Assembly: GCF_900100875.1 (NCBI RefSeq)
Contig: NZ_FNKQ01000002.1
Coordinates: forward strand, 310,001 to 374,000
DNA from: Halopelagius longus
Lineage (GTDB): Archaea; Halobacteriota; Halobacteria; Halobacteriales; Haloferacaceae
Direction of reading: 5' to 3'
Length of the DNA stretch: 64,000 bases
This document shows, piece after piece, positions 16,697-26,005 of this stretch. The notes under the pieces are model-generated. The model made no database searches, was not told the DNA's origin, and saw only the letters and a program-made list of their open reading frames with translations. The translations under genes and the position numbers were made by a program. The number at the start of each line of letters is the position of its first letter. Position 1 is the first letter of the stretch.

Positions 16697-16872
16697 GGTT
16701 TGTTGTGATACTCTTTCCACTGCACGTTCGAAGTATAATTATCTATTGGGCGATAGTATTATATGTGGTAATTATTGTAACACCAATCCATGAACTGGCT
16801 GGAAAATAATGAAAGAACTTCACTTTTTGCGCCTCCGAGGGAGGGCGTGCGTCTCCGAAGATAGACATTGAA

Positions 16873-16915
16873 CAATTGGATCCATTTTCGAATTTACTGC
16901 CTGTACGTCCAATTG
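16873..16915. promoter_or_regulatory. Inverted repeat in the divergent GntP / MFS intergenic region
   Basis: CAATTGGA (16873-16880) is the exact inverse of TCCAATTG (16908-16915), with 27 bases between. It lies midway in a 426-bp AT-rich interval (16697-17122) that otherwise has no gene and must hold the promoters of both transporters. Paired half-sites could bind a dimeric regulator, possibly looping; the regulator is not encoded nearby. Confidence 0.35.
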
Positions 16916-17122
16916 ATTCTTTTATAGTGGTCGAACGGACGAATTCTCCTAGTATCGGTTAATACACACCCAACAATCGAATCTCCATTGGTGTCTCTAC
17001 ACACGTCTCAGGAGTAGCCTTATACCGGTCGAATGTGCGCTTCGAGTCGGAATGTGCGCGATACTGGCGCAGAAAGTGCGGAGAAAAGTATATGATTGTC
17101 CACTATTCGGGGGCGGTCGGAG

Positions 17123-18439
17123 ATGGGCCTGATACGGATGACGAAGTGGCGGACGCTGCTTCTCGCCACCGTCGGGTTCAACTTCTCCTTTCTCGTCTGG
17201 TTCTCCTTCGCCCCCTTCACGGGTCCGATGGCGGAGGAGTTCGGACTGTCGCTCGGCGAAATCGGCGTCCTCGCGAGCGCGGCGATATGGCTGGCCCCGT
17301 TCGGACGCATCCTCACCGGGTGGCTCTCCGACAAGTACGGCGCGCCGTCGGTGTTCGCCATCGTCCTCGCCTACGTCGGCGTCTTCTCGATGGCGAGCGC
17401 GTTCGCACAGAGCTACGCGGTGTTCTTCGTCGAACGCCTCGTCGTCGCCACCGCGGGGATAACGTTCGTCGTCGGCATCCAACACGTCTCCGAGTGGTTC
17501 GACGAGGAGAACCTCGGCACCGCCGAAGGCGTCTACGCCGGCGTCGGAAACGCCGGTGCCGCGGGGGGCGCGCTCGTCCTCCCGCGCGTCTTCGGACCGG
17601 AGTGGAGCGGACCGCTGTTTCAGACGAACTGGCGCGCGGCGTTCTTCTACACGGGCGTCGTCTCGGTTCTGTTGGCGGCGACGTACTACCTCCTCGGCGA
17701 GGCCGCCGCGACCGAAGAGCGTCGGCAAGCAACCGCCGAAAGCGCGACACTGAAGCAGTGGGTCCACACCGCGACGCGGTACGGGACGGTCGCACTCGCC
17801 CTCGCGTACGTCATGAGCTTCGGACTCGAACTGTCGATGAACGGCTGGTTGGCGACGTACTACCGCGAGGCGTTCGACACGAACAACCTCGTGTTGGCGA
17901 GTACGTTCGCGGCGACGTTCTCCGTCGCGGCGGGACTACTCCGTCCCATCGGCGGGTACGTCAGCGACTACCTCGCCCGCGAGGAGAAGAACATCCTCCC
18001 CGTCTTCGAGGGCCGGTACCGCGAGCAGTGGACGTTCGTCGCGCTCTCGTTCATCGTCGTCGCGATGGGGGTGATGACCCTCGCAGGACTCTCGGGCGAC
18101 GTGCTGATAGCCGTCGCCGCCGGGTTCCTCGTCGGCATGTCCTGTGCGTTCGCCGAGGGGGCCATCTTCGCGCAGGTGCCCGCCATGTTCCCGAACAGTT
18201 CGGGGGCCGTCGCGGGCGTCGTCGGCGGCGTCGGCACCGTCGGCGGTATCGTCTACCCCCTCGTGTACTCGTCGGCCCTCCTGCCGAACCTCCACGTCGG
18301 GTACGCCGTCGTCGGGGCGGTGATGGTCCCCATCGTCCTCCTGAACGCGTGGGTCTACCGCCCGCACGTCGCCTCCCGCGCCACCGTGGACGGGTTCCTC
18401 GGGTCGACCGGCGGACCGACGACGACCGACGACGACTGA
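17123..18439 (+). CDS. MFS transporter of the nitrate/nitrite (NNP, NarK-like) family
   Basis: The start is taken at ATG 17123 ([10 protein letters not shown]), giving 438 residues; a TTG at 17096 is less likely. There are twelve membrane segments. NNP features are visible: [15 protein letters not shown] in helix 1, [12 protein letters not shown] in the 2-3 loop, [20 protein letters not shown] in helix 5 (the glycine-rich NNP signature), [14 protein letters not shown] in the 8-9 loop and [16 protein letters not shown] in helix 11. Known members import nitrate or exchange nitrate and nitrite. No nitrate or nitrite reductase gene flanks it, so substrate assignment rests on family alone. It is divergent from GntP. 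Confidence 0.8.
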   Translation: MGLIRMTKWRTLLLATVGFNFSFLVWFSFAPFTGPMAEEFGLSLGEIGVLASAAIWLAPFGRILTGWLSDKYGAPSVFAIVLAYVGVFSMASAFAQSYAVFFVERLVVATAGITFVVGIQHVSEWFDEENLGTAEGVYAGVGNAGAAGGALVLPRVFGPEWSGPLFQTNWRAAFFYTGVVSVLLAATYYLLGEAAATEERRQATAESATLKQWVHTATRYGTVALALAYVMSFGLELSMNGWLATYYREAFDTNNLVLASTFAATFSVAAGLLRPIGGYVSDYLAREEKNILPVFEGRYREQWTFVALSFIVVAMGVMTLAGLSGDVLIAVAAGFLVGMSCAFAEGAIFAQVPAMFPNSSGAVAGVVGGVGTVGGIVYPLVYSSALLPNLHVGYAVVGAVMVPIVLLNAWVYRPHVASRATVDGFLGSTGGPTTTDDD

Positions 18440-18532
18440 CGCCGAAGCTGTTCGGAACCGTACCTGTATCCGGCGGACACTCTCGCTTTCGGCGGCCATA
18501 GCGCCCTTACGGATAATCGCCTTGGTGTCGGT

Positions 18533-19807
18533 ATGGCGGCGTCATATTATGTCGCGCTGATCGTCGTGAGTCTCGCCATTCTCGGAGCGGCGGTCCTCCC
18601 GCGGGTGTTCAACGACAAGCCGATATCGCTCCCGATGATATACGTGGTTTCGGGGGCCGCTCTGTTCTTCGTCGCCGGGATGGATGTCCCGCACCCGGTG
18701 GACCACCCCGAACTCACCGAACGCATCACCGAACTCGTCGTCATCATCGCGCTGATGGGCGCGGGACTCAAACTCGACCGACCGTTCGACTGGAGCGCGT
18801 GGTCCTCGACGTGGCGACTGCTCGCGATTACGATGCCGCTCTCCATCGCGGGCACCGCCCTCCTCGGGTGGTGGGTCCTCGGCGCGCAGGTGGCGACGGC
18901 GGTTCTCATGGGCGCGGTCATCGCCCCCACTGATCCGGTTCTCGCGGCGGACGTCCAGACTGGCCCCCCGGCGGAGGGCACCGACGAGGAGATAGACCCC
19001 GAGAAACAGGAGGGGACGATTCGGTTCGCGCTCACCTCGGAGGCCGGACTCAACGACGGACTGGCGTTCCCCTTCACCAATCTCGCCATCGCCCTCGCCG
19101 GCGCGGCGTCGCTGGCGGCGGGCGAGTGGGCCCGAGAGTGGGTGCTCGTCGACGTGCTGTACAAGATACTCGTCGGCGTCGTCGTCGGCTACCTCGTCGG
19201 GCAACTCATCGCTCGGTTCGTCTTCGGGGAACCCGCGAGCACGAGACTCGCCGTGGTGATGGAGGGCGCGGAGGCGTTGGCGGCGACGCTTCTGGCCTAC
19301 GGCGCGGCCGAACTGGTCAACAGTTACGGGTTCATCGCCGTCTTCGTCGCCGCACTCGTCCTCCGGCACTACGAGTGGGAACACGGCTACTACGAACACC
19401 TCCACGACTTCGCGGTCATGACCGAACGCCTGCTGATGGCCGGCATCTTGGTCCTGTTCGGCGGCACCCTCGTCGGCGGACTGCTGGACTCTCTCACCCT
19501 ACCGATGATAGGCGTCGGCCTCCTGATTCTGTTCGTCGTGCGACCGATAGCGGGGATAATCGGACTGCTCGGACACTCCGCGCACTGGGACGAACGCGCG
19601 GTCATCGCGACGTTCGGAATCCGAGGCATCGGGTCGTTCTACTACCTCGCGCACGCGCTGAACGAGGCGACGTTCAAAGAGCAGGAACTGCTCGTCGCCG
19701 CCGAGGAACTGTGGGCGATAGTCGGCTTCATCGTCGTCACCTCGACGTTCGTCCACGGAATCGCCGCGTCGCCGGTGATGGACTGGTTGGACAAACGCCG
19801 CACGTAG
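18533..19807 (+). CDS. nhaP: NhaP-type Na+(K+)/H+ antiporter (CPA1)
   Basis: A 424-residue membrane protein with about twelve segments. APTDPVLAADVQ carries the conserved aspartate of the CPA1 ion site. SEAGLNDGLAFPFTNLA carries the paired Asn-Asp that defines electroneutral cation/proton antiporters, and TFGIRGIGSFYYL is the arginine-containing helix near the end. The product exports sodium or potassium for protons and would help ion and pH balance in high salt. It lacks the long C-terminal regulatory (TrkA) domain found in some relatives. It lies 93 bp after the NNP transporter on the same strand; co-transcription is possible. Confidence 0.88.
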   Translation: MAASYYVALIVVSLAILGAAVLPRVFNDKPISLPMIYVVSGAALFFVAGMDVPHPVDHPELTERITELVVIIALMGAGLKLDRPFDWSAWSSTWRLLAITMPLSIAGTALLGWWVLGAQVATAVLMGAVIAPTDPVLAADVQTGPPAEGTDEEIDPEKQEGTIRFALTSEAGLNDGLAFPFTNLAIALAGAASLAAGEWAREWVLVDVLYKILVGVVVGYLVGQLIARFVFGEPASTRLAVVMEGAEALAATLLAYGAAELVNSYGFIAVFVAALVLRHYEWEHGYYEHLHDFAVMTERLLMAGILVLFGGTLVGGLLDSLTLPMIGVGLLILFVVRPIAGIIGLLGHSAHWDERAVIATFGIRGIGSFYYLAHALNEATFKEQELLVAAEELWAIVGFIVVTSTFVHGIAASPVMDWLDKRRT

Positions 19808-19958
19808 CGCGTCGCTCCCGTTCGACCGCTCGGACCGCGGAGTCGCCCCGGCGCGTCGTCGGCCGCGCGATGGGTCCGAGCACGGACCGTCGGCAGGAGT
19901 GACTATTCTGCAACGGAAATGACATACAAGTGCGTGGCCCCCGAACGGTGCGTTCACC

Positions 19959-21035
19959 GTGCCACGTGAACGCTCAGTCGATTTTTCGATAGACTACGTG
20001 CAGGTACTCGCTCCCGACGGGTCCGCGGACGCGGAACTCGACCCGGACCTTTCGGAGGACCGCCTGTTGGAGTTGTACCGGACGATGAAACGCTCGCGGC
20101 GACTCGACGAACGGGCCGTCTCCCTCCAGCGACGGGGCGAACTCGGGACGTACGCGCCGGCCATCGGACAGGAGGCCGCGCAGGTCGGAAGCGCGGGCGC
20201 CCTCGACGAGACGGACTGGATGGTGACGTCGTTCCGCGAGACGCCCGCGTACCTCGCGCGCGGGACGCCGCCGCGGGCGATTCTCAAGTACGCGATGGGG
20301 ATGGAGGAGGGCGCGGCCACCCCGCGCGAGGAGCGCAACTTCCCGCCCTCCGTCCCCGTCGGGTCGCAAGCCCTGCACGCGGCGGGACTTGGGTGGGCCC
20401 AAGAGATAACCGGCGAGGACGCCGCGACCATCGGCTACTTCGGCGACGGCGCGACCAGCGAAGGCGACGTGTACGAGGCGCTCAACCTCTCCGGCGTGTT
20501 CGACTGCCACACCGTCTTCCTCTGTCAGAACAACCAGTACGCCATCTCCGTCCCGCGGGAACGACAGACCCGCGCGGAGACGCTCGCGCAGAAGGCCATC
20601 GCGGCGGGAATCGACGGCATTCAGGTGGACGGTAACGACGTGCTCGGCACGTACGCGGCGGTTCGAGAGGCCTTAGAGAGCGCTCGGAACGGCGACCCGG
20701 TGTTCGTCGAGGCGTTGACGTACCGTCGCTCGATTCACACCACCTCCGACGACCCCTCGGTGTACCGCAAGGCTGAGGAGGAAGACGAGTGGGAGGAACG
20801 CGACCCGATAGTCCGGTTCGAGACGTACCTCCGCGAGCGCGACATCTTGGACGACGACCGAATCGAGGAGATACAGGAGGAGATAGAGGAGGAACTCCGC
20901 GAGGAGATTCGACTCGCCAACGAGGCGCGGGAGGCCCTCGCGGTGGCCGACATGTTCGACCACGTCTACGAGTCGCGCACGCCGGAGTTAGACGCACAGC
21001 GCGCGGCGTTTACGGGGGAGGATAATGGCCGATAA
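19959..21035 (+). CDS. 2-oxoacid dehydrogenase E1 component, alpha subunit
   Basis: The start is GTG at 19959 (358 residues). The thiamine diphosphate motif reads GYFGDGATSEGDVYEALNLS, then FLCQNNQYAISVPRERQT. The phosphorylation-loop region YRRSIHTTSDDPSVYR is conserved in sequence. With the beta subunit it forms the E1 of pyruvate or branched-chain 2-oxoacid dehydrogenase, decarboxylating the oxoacid and passing the acyl group to a lipoyl domain. It overlaps the beta gene by 11 bp. Substrate choice (pyruvate or branched-chain) cannot be read with confidence. Confidence 0.9.
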   Translation: MPRERSVDFSIDYVQVLAPDGSADAELDPDLSEDRLLELYRTMKRSRRLDERAVSLQRRGELGTYAPAIGQEAAQVGSAGALDETDWMVTSFRETPAYLARGTPPRAILKYAMGMEEGAATPREERNFPPSVPVGSQALHAAGLGWAQEITGEDAATIGYFGDGATSEGDVYEALNLSGVFDCHTVFLCQNNQYAISVPRERQTRAETLAQKAIAAGIDGIQVDGNDVLGTYAAVREALESARNGDPVFVEALTYRRSIHTTSDDPSVYRKAEEEDEWEERDPIVRFETYLRERDILDDDRIEEIQEEIEEELREEIRLANEAREALAVADMFDHVYESRTPELDAQRAAFTGEDNGR

Positions 21036-21993
21036 ACTCCGGTTGGTCGAGGCGATTCGGGAGACGCTGTTCGAGGAGATGGACCGCGACGAGGGCGTCG
21101 TCGTCTACGGGCAGGACGTGGGCGTCAACGGCGGCGTCTTCCGCGCGACGCAGGGCCTCATCGAGGAGTACCCGAACCGAGTGTACGACGCGCCCGTCGC
21201 GGAGGCGGGCATCGTCGGCCTCGGCGTCGGCCTCGGGGCGTACGGGTTGACGCCGGTGCCGGAAATCGAGTTCTCGGGCTTCATGCATCAGGCGTTCCAC
21301 CAGATTCAACAGCACGTCGCCCGCATCCGGAGTCGGACGCGCGGGGAACTCAACTGCCCGATGACGATTCGCGCGCCGTACGGCGGCGGCATCCGCGCGT
21401 TGGAGCACCACTCCGAAAGTTTCGAGGCCGGATACGCCCACACGCCCGGCCTGAAAGTCGTCGTCCCTGCGACGCCCGCGGACGCGAAGGGCTTGCTGGC
21501 GTCGGCGATACGCGACCCGGACCCGGTCGTCTACTTCGAACCGACGCGACTGTACCGCGCGTTCCGCGAGGACGTGCCCGAGGGCGACTACACCGTCCCC
21601 CTCGGCGAGGCGGACGTGGCGCAGGAGGGCGAGGACGTGACCGTCGTCGCGTGGGGCGCGATGCGACATCGCTCGATCGACGCCGCGGCGGACGTTGACG
21701 CGAGCGTGGAGATAATCGACCCCAGAACCGTCGCCCCCCTCGATTCGGAGACGATTCTGGAGTCGGTCCGGAAGACCGGTCGCTGCGTCGTCGTCCACGA
21801 AGCGCCGAAGACGGCGGGCATGGCCGCCGAGATAATCGCCCAGATAAACGACGAGGCGCTCTACTACCTCGAGTCGCCGGTCCAACGGGTCACCGGGTAC
21901 GACGTGCCGTATCCGCTGTTCGCCCGCGAGGACGAGTACATCCCCGGCGAGGAGCGCATTCGAGAGGGTATCGAGCGGGCGTTGTCGGAATAA
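21025..21993 (+). CDS. 2-oxoacid dehydrogenase E1 component, beta subunit
   Basis: A 322-residue protein with the transketolase-type pyrimidine-binding domain. GQDVGVNGGVFRATQGL is at the start, APVAEAGIVGLGVGLGAYGL contains the catalytic-site glutamate that activates thiamine diphosphate, and EIEFSGFMHQAFHQIQQHVA follows. The C-terminal transketolase domain (about 190-322) contains VTVVAWGAM and VVHEAPKTAGMAAEI. It is coupled to the alpha gene by overlap. No lipoyl E2 or dihydrolipoamide dehydrogenase E3 gene follows; the next gene is on the opposite strand. Confidence 0.92.
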   Translation: MADKLRLVEAIRETLFEEMDRDEGVVVYGQDVGVNGGVFRATQGLIEEYPNRVYDAPVAEAGIVGLGVGLGAYGLTPVPEIEFSGFMHQAFHQIQQHVARIRSRTRGELNCPMTIRAPYGGGIRALEHHSESFEAGYAHTPGLKVVVPATPADAKGLLASAIRDPDPVVYFEPTRLYRAFREDVPEGDYTVPLGEADVAQEGEDVTVVAWGAMRHRSIDAAADVDASVEIIDPRTVAPLDSETILESVRKTGRCVVVHEAPKTAGMAAEIIAQINDEALYYLESPVQRVTGYDVPYPLFAREDEYIPGEERIREGIERALSE

Positions 21994-22016
21994 GAGACGG
22001 TGCGACGGCGGGGGTG

Positions 22017-22283
22017 CTACCCGTCGGTGTTCTCCGCCATGTACTCCTGCGCCGCCGAGAGTGCGCCGTCGCGGTCGGTCGGTTCCTCCGTCAGGGGGAC
22101 CTGATTCGACGTTCCGAGTTCGCCGCGCGGTTGCGAGTACACTATCCACTCGTCCCCCCGGCCGGCCTTCTCGGTGCAGACGACCCGTTCCTGCGGACCC
22201 AACCACGAGTGTACGTCGTCGTCGGTCTCTTCTGTCGTCCACCCGGGCGGAGCGTCGTCGGGCGCGTCGGTAGCGGAACTCAT
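22017..22283 (-). CDS. Small conserved haloarchaeal-type hypothetical protein
   Basis: The start is taken at MSSATDAPDD (22283), giving 88 residues; the open extension upstream is arginine-rich antisense-like sequence. The protein is acidic, with GWTTEETDDDVHSWL, RVVCTEKAGRGDEWIVYSQP and a C-terminal amphipathic helix AALSAAQEYMAE-like. It looks like a small soluble single-domain protein with a beta-hairpin followed by a helix. Function unknown. It converges on the E1-beta gene 23 bp away. Confidence 0.6.
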   Translation of the reverse strand: MSSATDAPDDAPPGWTTEETDDDVHSWLGPQERVVCTEKAGRGDEWIVYSQPRGELGTSNQVPLTEEPTDRDGALSAAQEYMAENTDG

Positions 22284-22537
22284 CGTGAGACACCACGCCC
22301 CCGAGTGACATAGATGTTCACCGACCGCCACGTTTTCCGACGAGTCCGGTCGTCTCGCTTCGCTCGACTCCCTCCCTCGTCGGCGTCCCACTCGCTACGC
22401 CCGCGGGACTTCCGACGAGTTCTCACCCGCCCGTCGTTCGACTCACCCGCCCGTCGGATTCGAAGTCGTTTCGCCGCCGGCGAAACTCTCTCTCGTCGGC
22501 CCAATCTCACATCCCTCTGACCCCCCTCGATTCGAGT

Positions 22538-22954
22538 ATGCGCGACGATAGTCGATACGACGACTCTCGAGACGACTACGGCCACGACGAGATGAACGAC
22601 CGGTCGACGTCGGGGTCCAGACTCCCGGTACCCACCATCCCGTGGGGGTGGGCCCCCGCCTCCTTCCGAAGCGGAGACGACCACGTGACCGGCGACGAGG
22701 ACCACGACACCGTCGCCCCCGAGACCGAGCGATACCGAGACGAGGGACCGAACGACGACCGACTCGCGGGCGAGGGCCACGACGACCGCCCGTCCGGGAA
22801 CGACGGCGATTCGTGGTTGGACGAGGGACTCATCACCCTCCTCATCGTCGGCGGCGCGTTGCTGTTCCTCTTCCCGGAACCGGCGACGTCCGCGGTCGGT
22901 ATCGTTCTCCTCGGCATCGGCATCATCGCGTGGGTGGCCGACATCATGCTGTGA
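22538..22954 (+). CDS. Hypothetical protein with acidic N-terminus and two C-terminal membrane helices
   Basis: A 138-residue protein. The first 90 residues are dominated by Asp, Arg, Gly and Ser. They are followed by LITLLIVGGALLFLFPEP and VGIVLLGIGIIAWVADIML, two helices with a short proline turn. This is a common haloarchaeal small membrane protein layout with a disordered, acidic, probably cytoplasmic tail. The function is unknown and no operon partner is evident. The preceding interval (22284-22537) has no gene. Confidence 0.6.
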   Translation: MRDDSRYDDSRDDYGHDEMNDRSTSGSRLPVPTIPWGWAPASFRSGDDHVTGDEDHDTVAPETERYRDEGPNDDRLAGEGHDDRPSGNDGDSWLDEGLITLLIVGGALLFLFPEPATSAVGIVLLGIGIIAWVADIML

Positions 22955-23117
22955 GAACTCGCCCCGCGACGAACGCGCGAGGCCCGTCGTCGGGCCTCGT
23001 TTCGGTGTCCCTTCGCGGACCGTAGACGGAGTGAAACAACGGTTTTACCGCGGTTAACTCCCGAATAACTCCGATAGCGGCTACATACTATTAACCCGAT
23101 ATGTCCAAATCCGGCCC

Positions 23118-23915
23118 ATGGTAGACGTCTCCGTAATCATCCCGACGCTGAAGTCACCGGGGGAGATAGAGGCAGTCGAGTATCTGAAGCGCGGGACGTT
23201 CGACGACTACGAGGTCGTCGTCTCGAACGCGTACCCCGTCACGCGGGCGCGAAACGAGGGCATCGAACACGCGAAGGCGGACAAACTGGTGTTCCTCGAC
23301 GACGACTCCCGCCCGCGGGAGAACTACCTCGAACGCGCTTCGGAGACGCTCGAAGAGCAGTACGCCGTCGCCGGGCGCATCTTCCACCCGCGCGACGACA
23401 TCTTCGCGCGCTACTTCACCGCACACTACGGTCACGGCGACGACCCGAAGACCGTAGACCGCTTCTGGGGATGTAACATGGCTCTGCGGCGAGAGGTGAT
23501 AGAGTCCGTCGGCGGGTGGGACGAACAGATGGGGTGGGGTCACGAGGAGAAGGAACTCGCCGAGCGAGTGAAAGAGGAGTACGACATCTACTACGACCCC
23601 GAGATGGTCGTCGACCACCCCTACGCCGACGGTATCTTAGACTACTGGCGCAAGCGCTACCAACTGGCGAAGCAGACGCCCTACTACTGGGAGACGCAGG
23701 GTCTGTCGCCGTCGGCGCAGGTGAAAGAGACGCTGAAGTCGCTCGCGAACCCGCTCAACTACCTCGGCCGCACCCCCACCGCCGCCCTCACGAGAACCGG
23801 CGGAACCGTCGCGCAGGTCGTCGGGCAGGTGCAGGGGTTGTTCGAAAACCGGCGGCGCGACTCCTCGAAGACGCCGCCGACCGAGTACAAAGAGCCCGTG
23901 GGGGGGAAACAATGA
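23118..23915 (+). CDS. Family 2 glycosyltransferase
   Basis: This 265-residue protein begins VDVSVIIPTLKSPGEI, the nucleotide-binding strand of GT-A enzymes. RARNEGIEHAKADKLVFLDDDSRP contains the DxD-type metal site (DDDS). WGCNMALRREVIESVGGWDEQMGWGHEEKELAERV is the acceptor-side segment with the ED/EE catalytic region. A C-terminal amphipathic segment may touch the membrane. It transfers a sugar from a nucleotide donor, probably in polysaccharide or glycan synthesis. Its stop overlaps the start of the next gene (ATGA), so it works with the oxidoreductase downstream. It is short for a GT2 and has no membrane helices. Confidence 0.88.
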   Translation: MVDVSVIIPTLKSPGEIEAVEYLKRGTFDDYEVVVSNAYPVTRARNEGIEHAKADKLVFLDDDSRPRENYLERASETLEEQYAVAGRIFHPRDDIFARYFTAHYGHGDDPKTVDRFWGCNMALRREVIESVGGWDEQMGWGHEEKELAERVKEEYDIYYDPEMVVDHPYADGILDYWRKRYQLAKQTPYYWETQGLSPSAQVKETLKSLANPLNYLGRTPTAALTRTGGTVAQVVGQVQGLFENRRRDSSKTPPTEYKEPVGGKQ

Positions 23916-25078
23916 GCTACGACGTCGCCGTCGTCGGCACCGGCGCGAACCCCGAGGAGAAGGACACCGACGGGTTCGCCATGGCGTACCGCCACGCGGA
24001 GGCGTACGACCGCCTCGACGACTGCGAACTGGTCGCCTGCACCGACATCGTCCCCGAGAACGCCGAGGCGTTCGCCGACTACTGGGACATCGCCGACGGG
24101 AACGTCTACACGGAACTCGACCGGATGCTCCGCGAGGTGAAGCCGGACGTGGTCAGCGTCTGCGTCCCGCCGGCGTTCCACGCGGACATCGTCGTTCAGT
24201 GCGCCGAGAGCGACGTCGTCTCCGCGATTCACTGCGAGAAGCCGATGGCGAAGACGTGGGAGGGGTGCCGCCGGATGGTCGAACGCTGCGACGCCCACGA
24301 CGTGCAACTCACGTTCAACCACCAGCGACGCTTCGGCGGGCCGTTCCGCCGGGCGAAGGAACTCCTCGATTCGGGCGAGATAGGCTCGCTCCGGCGCATC
24401 GAACTCGGCGGGAAGAACCTCTACGACTACGGCTCGCACTACTTCGACCTCTGCGGGTTCTTCACCGATCAGAGCGACCCCCTCTGGGCGATGGCCGGCA
24501 TCGACTACTCCGAGGAGAACGTCCAGTTCGGCGTCCACAACGAGAACGGGGCCATCGCGCAGTGGCGCTACGAGAACGGCGTCCACGGGCTCGCTTCGAC
24601 GGGCGAGTCGAGCATCATCCCCTGCGAGATTCGGCTCACCGGCACCGAGGGGATGATAGACATCGGCGTCGACGACGGCCCGACGCTCCGGATGTTCAAC
24701 GAGTCCTCGGGCGGGTGGACGACGGTGGACGCCGACGGCGACGACATCCACTCGCCGAACTGGTCGAAACCCCGAATGGCGGCGCTGAAAATCGCAGAGC
24801 GCGTCTCATTCCTCCCCGAGGAATGGGTGAAGCAACCGACGTTCATCGACCGCGCGATAGCCGACGTGGTGGACGCCCTCGACTCCGGCAGAAAACCCGA
24901 GTTGGCCGCCGAGAACGTCGTCCAATCGACGGAACTGATATTCGCCTGCTGGGAGGCCGCCCGGCGGCGGACGAAGGTCGAACTCCCCCTCGAGGTGGAC
25001 GGTAACCCCCTCGAAGAGATGGTCGAAGACGGCGAACTGCTGGCCGACGAACCCGAGAAGCAGAAACAGACGCCGTAA
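23912..25078 (+). CDS. Gfo/Idh/MocA family oxidoreductase
   Basis: The product is 388 residues, starting MSYDVAVVGTGANPEE (Rossmann GxG), at an ATG that overlaps the glycosyltransferase stop by four bases. VVSVCVPPAFHADIV and HCEKPMAKTWEGCRRM carry the EKP motif of this family, in which the lysine acts in catalysis. ELGGKNLYDYGSHYFDLCGFF is the conserved GxH/D substrate region. These enzymes oxidise or reduce sugars and inositols with NAD(P). Coupling to a GT2 suggests synthesis or modification of a nucleotide sugar or a sugar in a surface glycan. Confidence 0.88.
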   Translation: MSYDVAVVGTGANPEEKDTDGFAMAYRHAEAYDRLDDCELVACTDIVPENAEAFADYWDIADGNVYTELDRMLREVKPDVVSVCVPPAFHADIVVQCAESDVVSAIHCEKPMAKTWEGCRRMVERCDAHDVQLTFNHQRRFGGPFRRAKELLDSGEIGSLRRIELGGKNLYDYGSHYFDLCGFFTDQSDPLWAMAGIDYSEENVQFGVHNENGAIAQWRYENGVHGLASTGESSIIPCEIRLTGTEGMIDIGVDDGPTLRMFNESSGGWTTVDADGDDIHSPNWSKPRMAALKIAERVSFLPEEWVKQPTFIDRAIADVVDALDSGRKPELAAENVVQSTELIFACWEAARRRTKVELPLEVDGNPLEEMVEDGELLADEPEKQKQTP

Positions 25079-25186
25079 CCGGCCGAGGGAACGAATCGAG
25101 CGGCGACGCACCTCTCCTTGACGGCCCGACGCACCGGACGTCTCGTCGGCCGTTTCGGACGTAACCGTCATCCGAGAGACGGTCGT

Positions 25187-25945
25187 ATGCGACGCATGGA
25201 GTGGACACCGCTCGTCGCGGAACCGGTGGCGCGGTTCCCCGTTCTCACCCCCATCCTCGCCGTCGTCCTCGCGGCGGTTCACGTCTTCACGGTGTACGTC
25301 CCCCACGAGACGTCGCTGCGCGGCAGGCAGTTGCTCTCCATGGGCGCGGGAACGTCCGTCGCGTACGTGTTCGTGCTCCTCTTTCCGGAAGTCGCGAGCG
25401 CGGCCGCCGAGGTGCGCACGATGTACGAGGGGCGGTTCTTCGCCGAGCAACTCGTCTTTCTCGCCGCGTTGGCCGGCCTCGTCGCCTTCTACGGGCTGGA
25501 AGTGTACGCGGCGCACCGCATCGACGGCCGGTTCGAGTCGTCCCGCGGCGGGTACACCATCCACCTCGGGAGTTTCACCGCCTACTCCGCGCTCATCGGC
25601 TACCTCCTCTTCCACCAGGAGGTGGCGGGCGCGGTCAACCTCGTGTTGTACACGGTGGCGATGGGGCTGCACTTCCTGAACTTCGACAGGGGGTTGGACC
25701 GCCGGCACGGGGAGCGGTTCAGGGCCACCGGTCGCTGGATTCTGGCCGGTGCGACCCTCGTGGGCGCCGGCGCCGGAATCGTGACGCACGTCGGCGAACT
25801 CGCCCTCGGGATGCTGCTGGCGTTCCTCTCCGGGGGACTGGTGTTCAACACGTTCAAAGAGGAGGTGCCCGAGGCCGAGAAGGGACTCTTTTTCCCGTTC
25901 CTGGTGGGTGCGAGCGCCTACTCCGCCATCGTGCTCTTCATCTGA
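25187..25945 (+). CDS. Polytopic membrane protein of unknown function
   Basis: The start is taken at MRRMEWTPL (25187), giving 252 residues with about seven or eight hydrophobic segments. LSMGAGTSVAYVFVLLFPEV near the start and AFLSGGLVFNTFKEEVPE near the end are faintly like ZIP metal transporters (glycine-rich helix plus an acidic FxEEVP turn). However, the histidines expected in the ZIP helices 4-5 are not convincingly placed, although HLGSFTAYSALIGYLLFHQE does hold two. It should be treated as an integral membrane protein with a possible transport role. Confidence 0.6.
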   Translation: MRRMEWTPLVAEPVARFPVLTPILAVVLAAVHVFTVYVPHETSLRGRQLLSMGAGTSVAYVFVLLFPEVASAAAEVRTMYEGRFFAEQLVFLAALAGLVAFYGLEVYAAHRIDGRFESSRGGYTIHLGSFTAYSALIGYLLFHQEVAGAVNLVLYTVAMGLHFLNFDRGLDRRHGERFRATGRWILAGATLVGAGAGIVTHVGELALGMLLAFLSGGLVFNTFKEEVPEAEKGLFFPFLVGASAYSAIVLFI

Positions 25946-26005
25946 GTCCCGCGGAGAGCGGCTCGCCACCACTCTTATGCGACCCCTCGCCGAACCACCG
26001 AACAT

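Noticed and set aside
22284-22391. 36-codon upstream extension of the 88-residue gene
   Set aside because: The extension is arginine-rich with no conserved character; the ATG at 22283 gives a cleaner acidic protein.
25187-25945. Firm assignment as a ZIP metal transporter
   Set aside because: Only loose resemblance; the metal-binding histidines of ZIP helices 4 and 5 are not clearly present.
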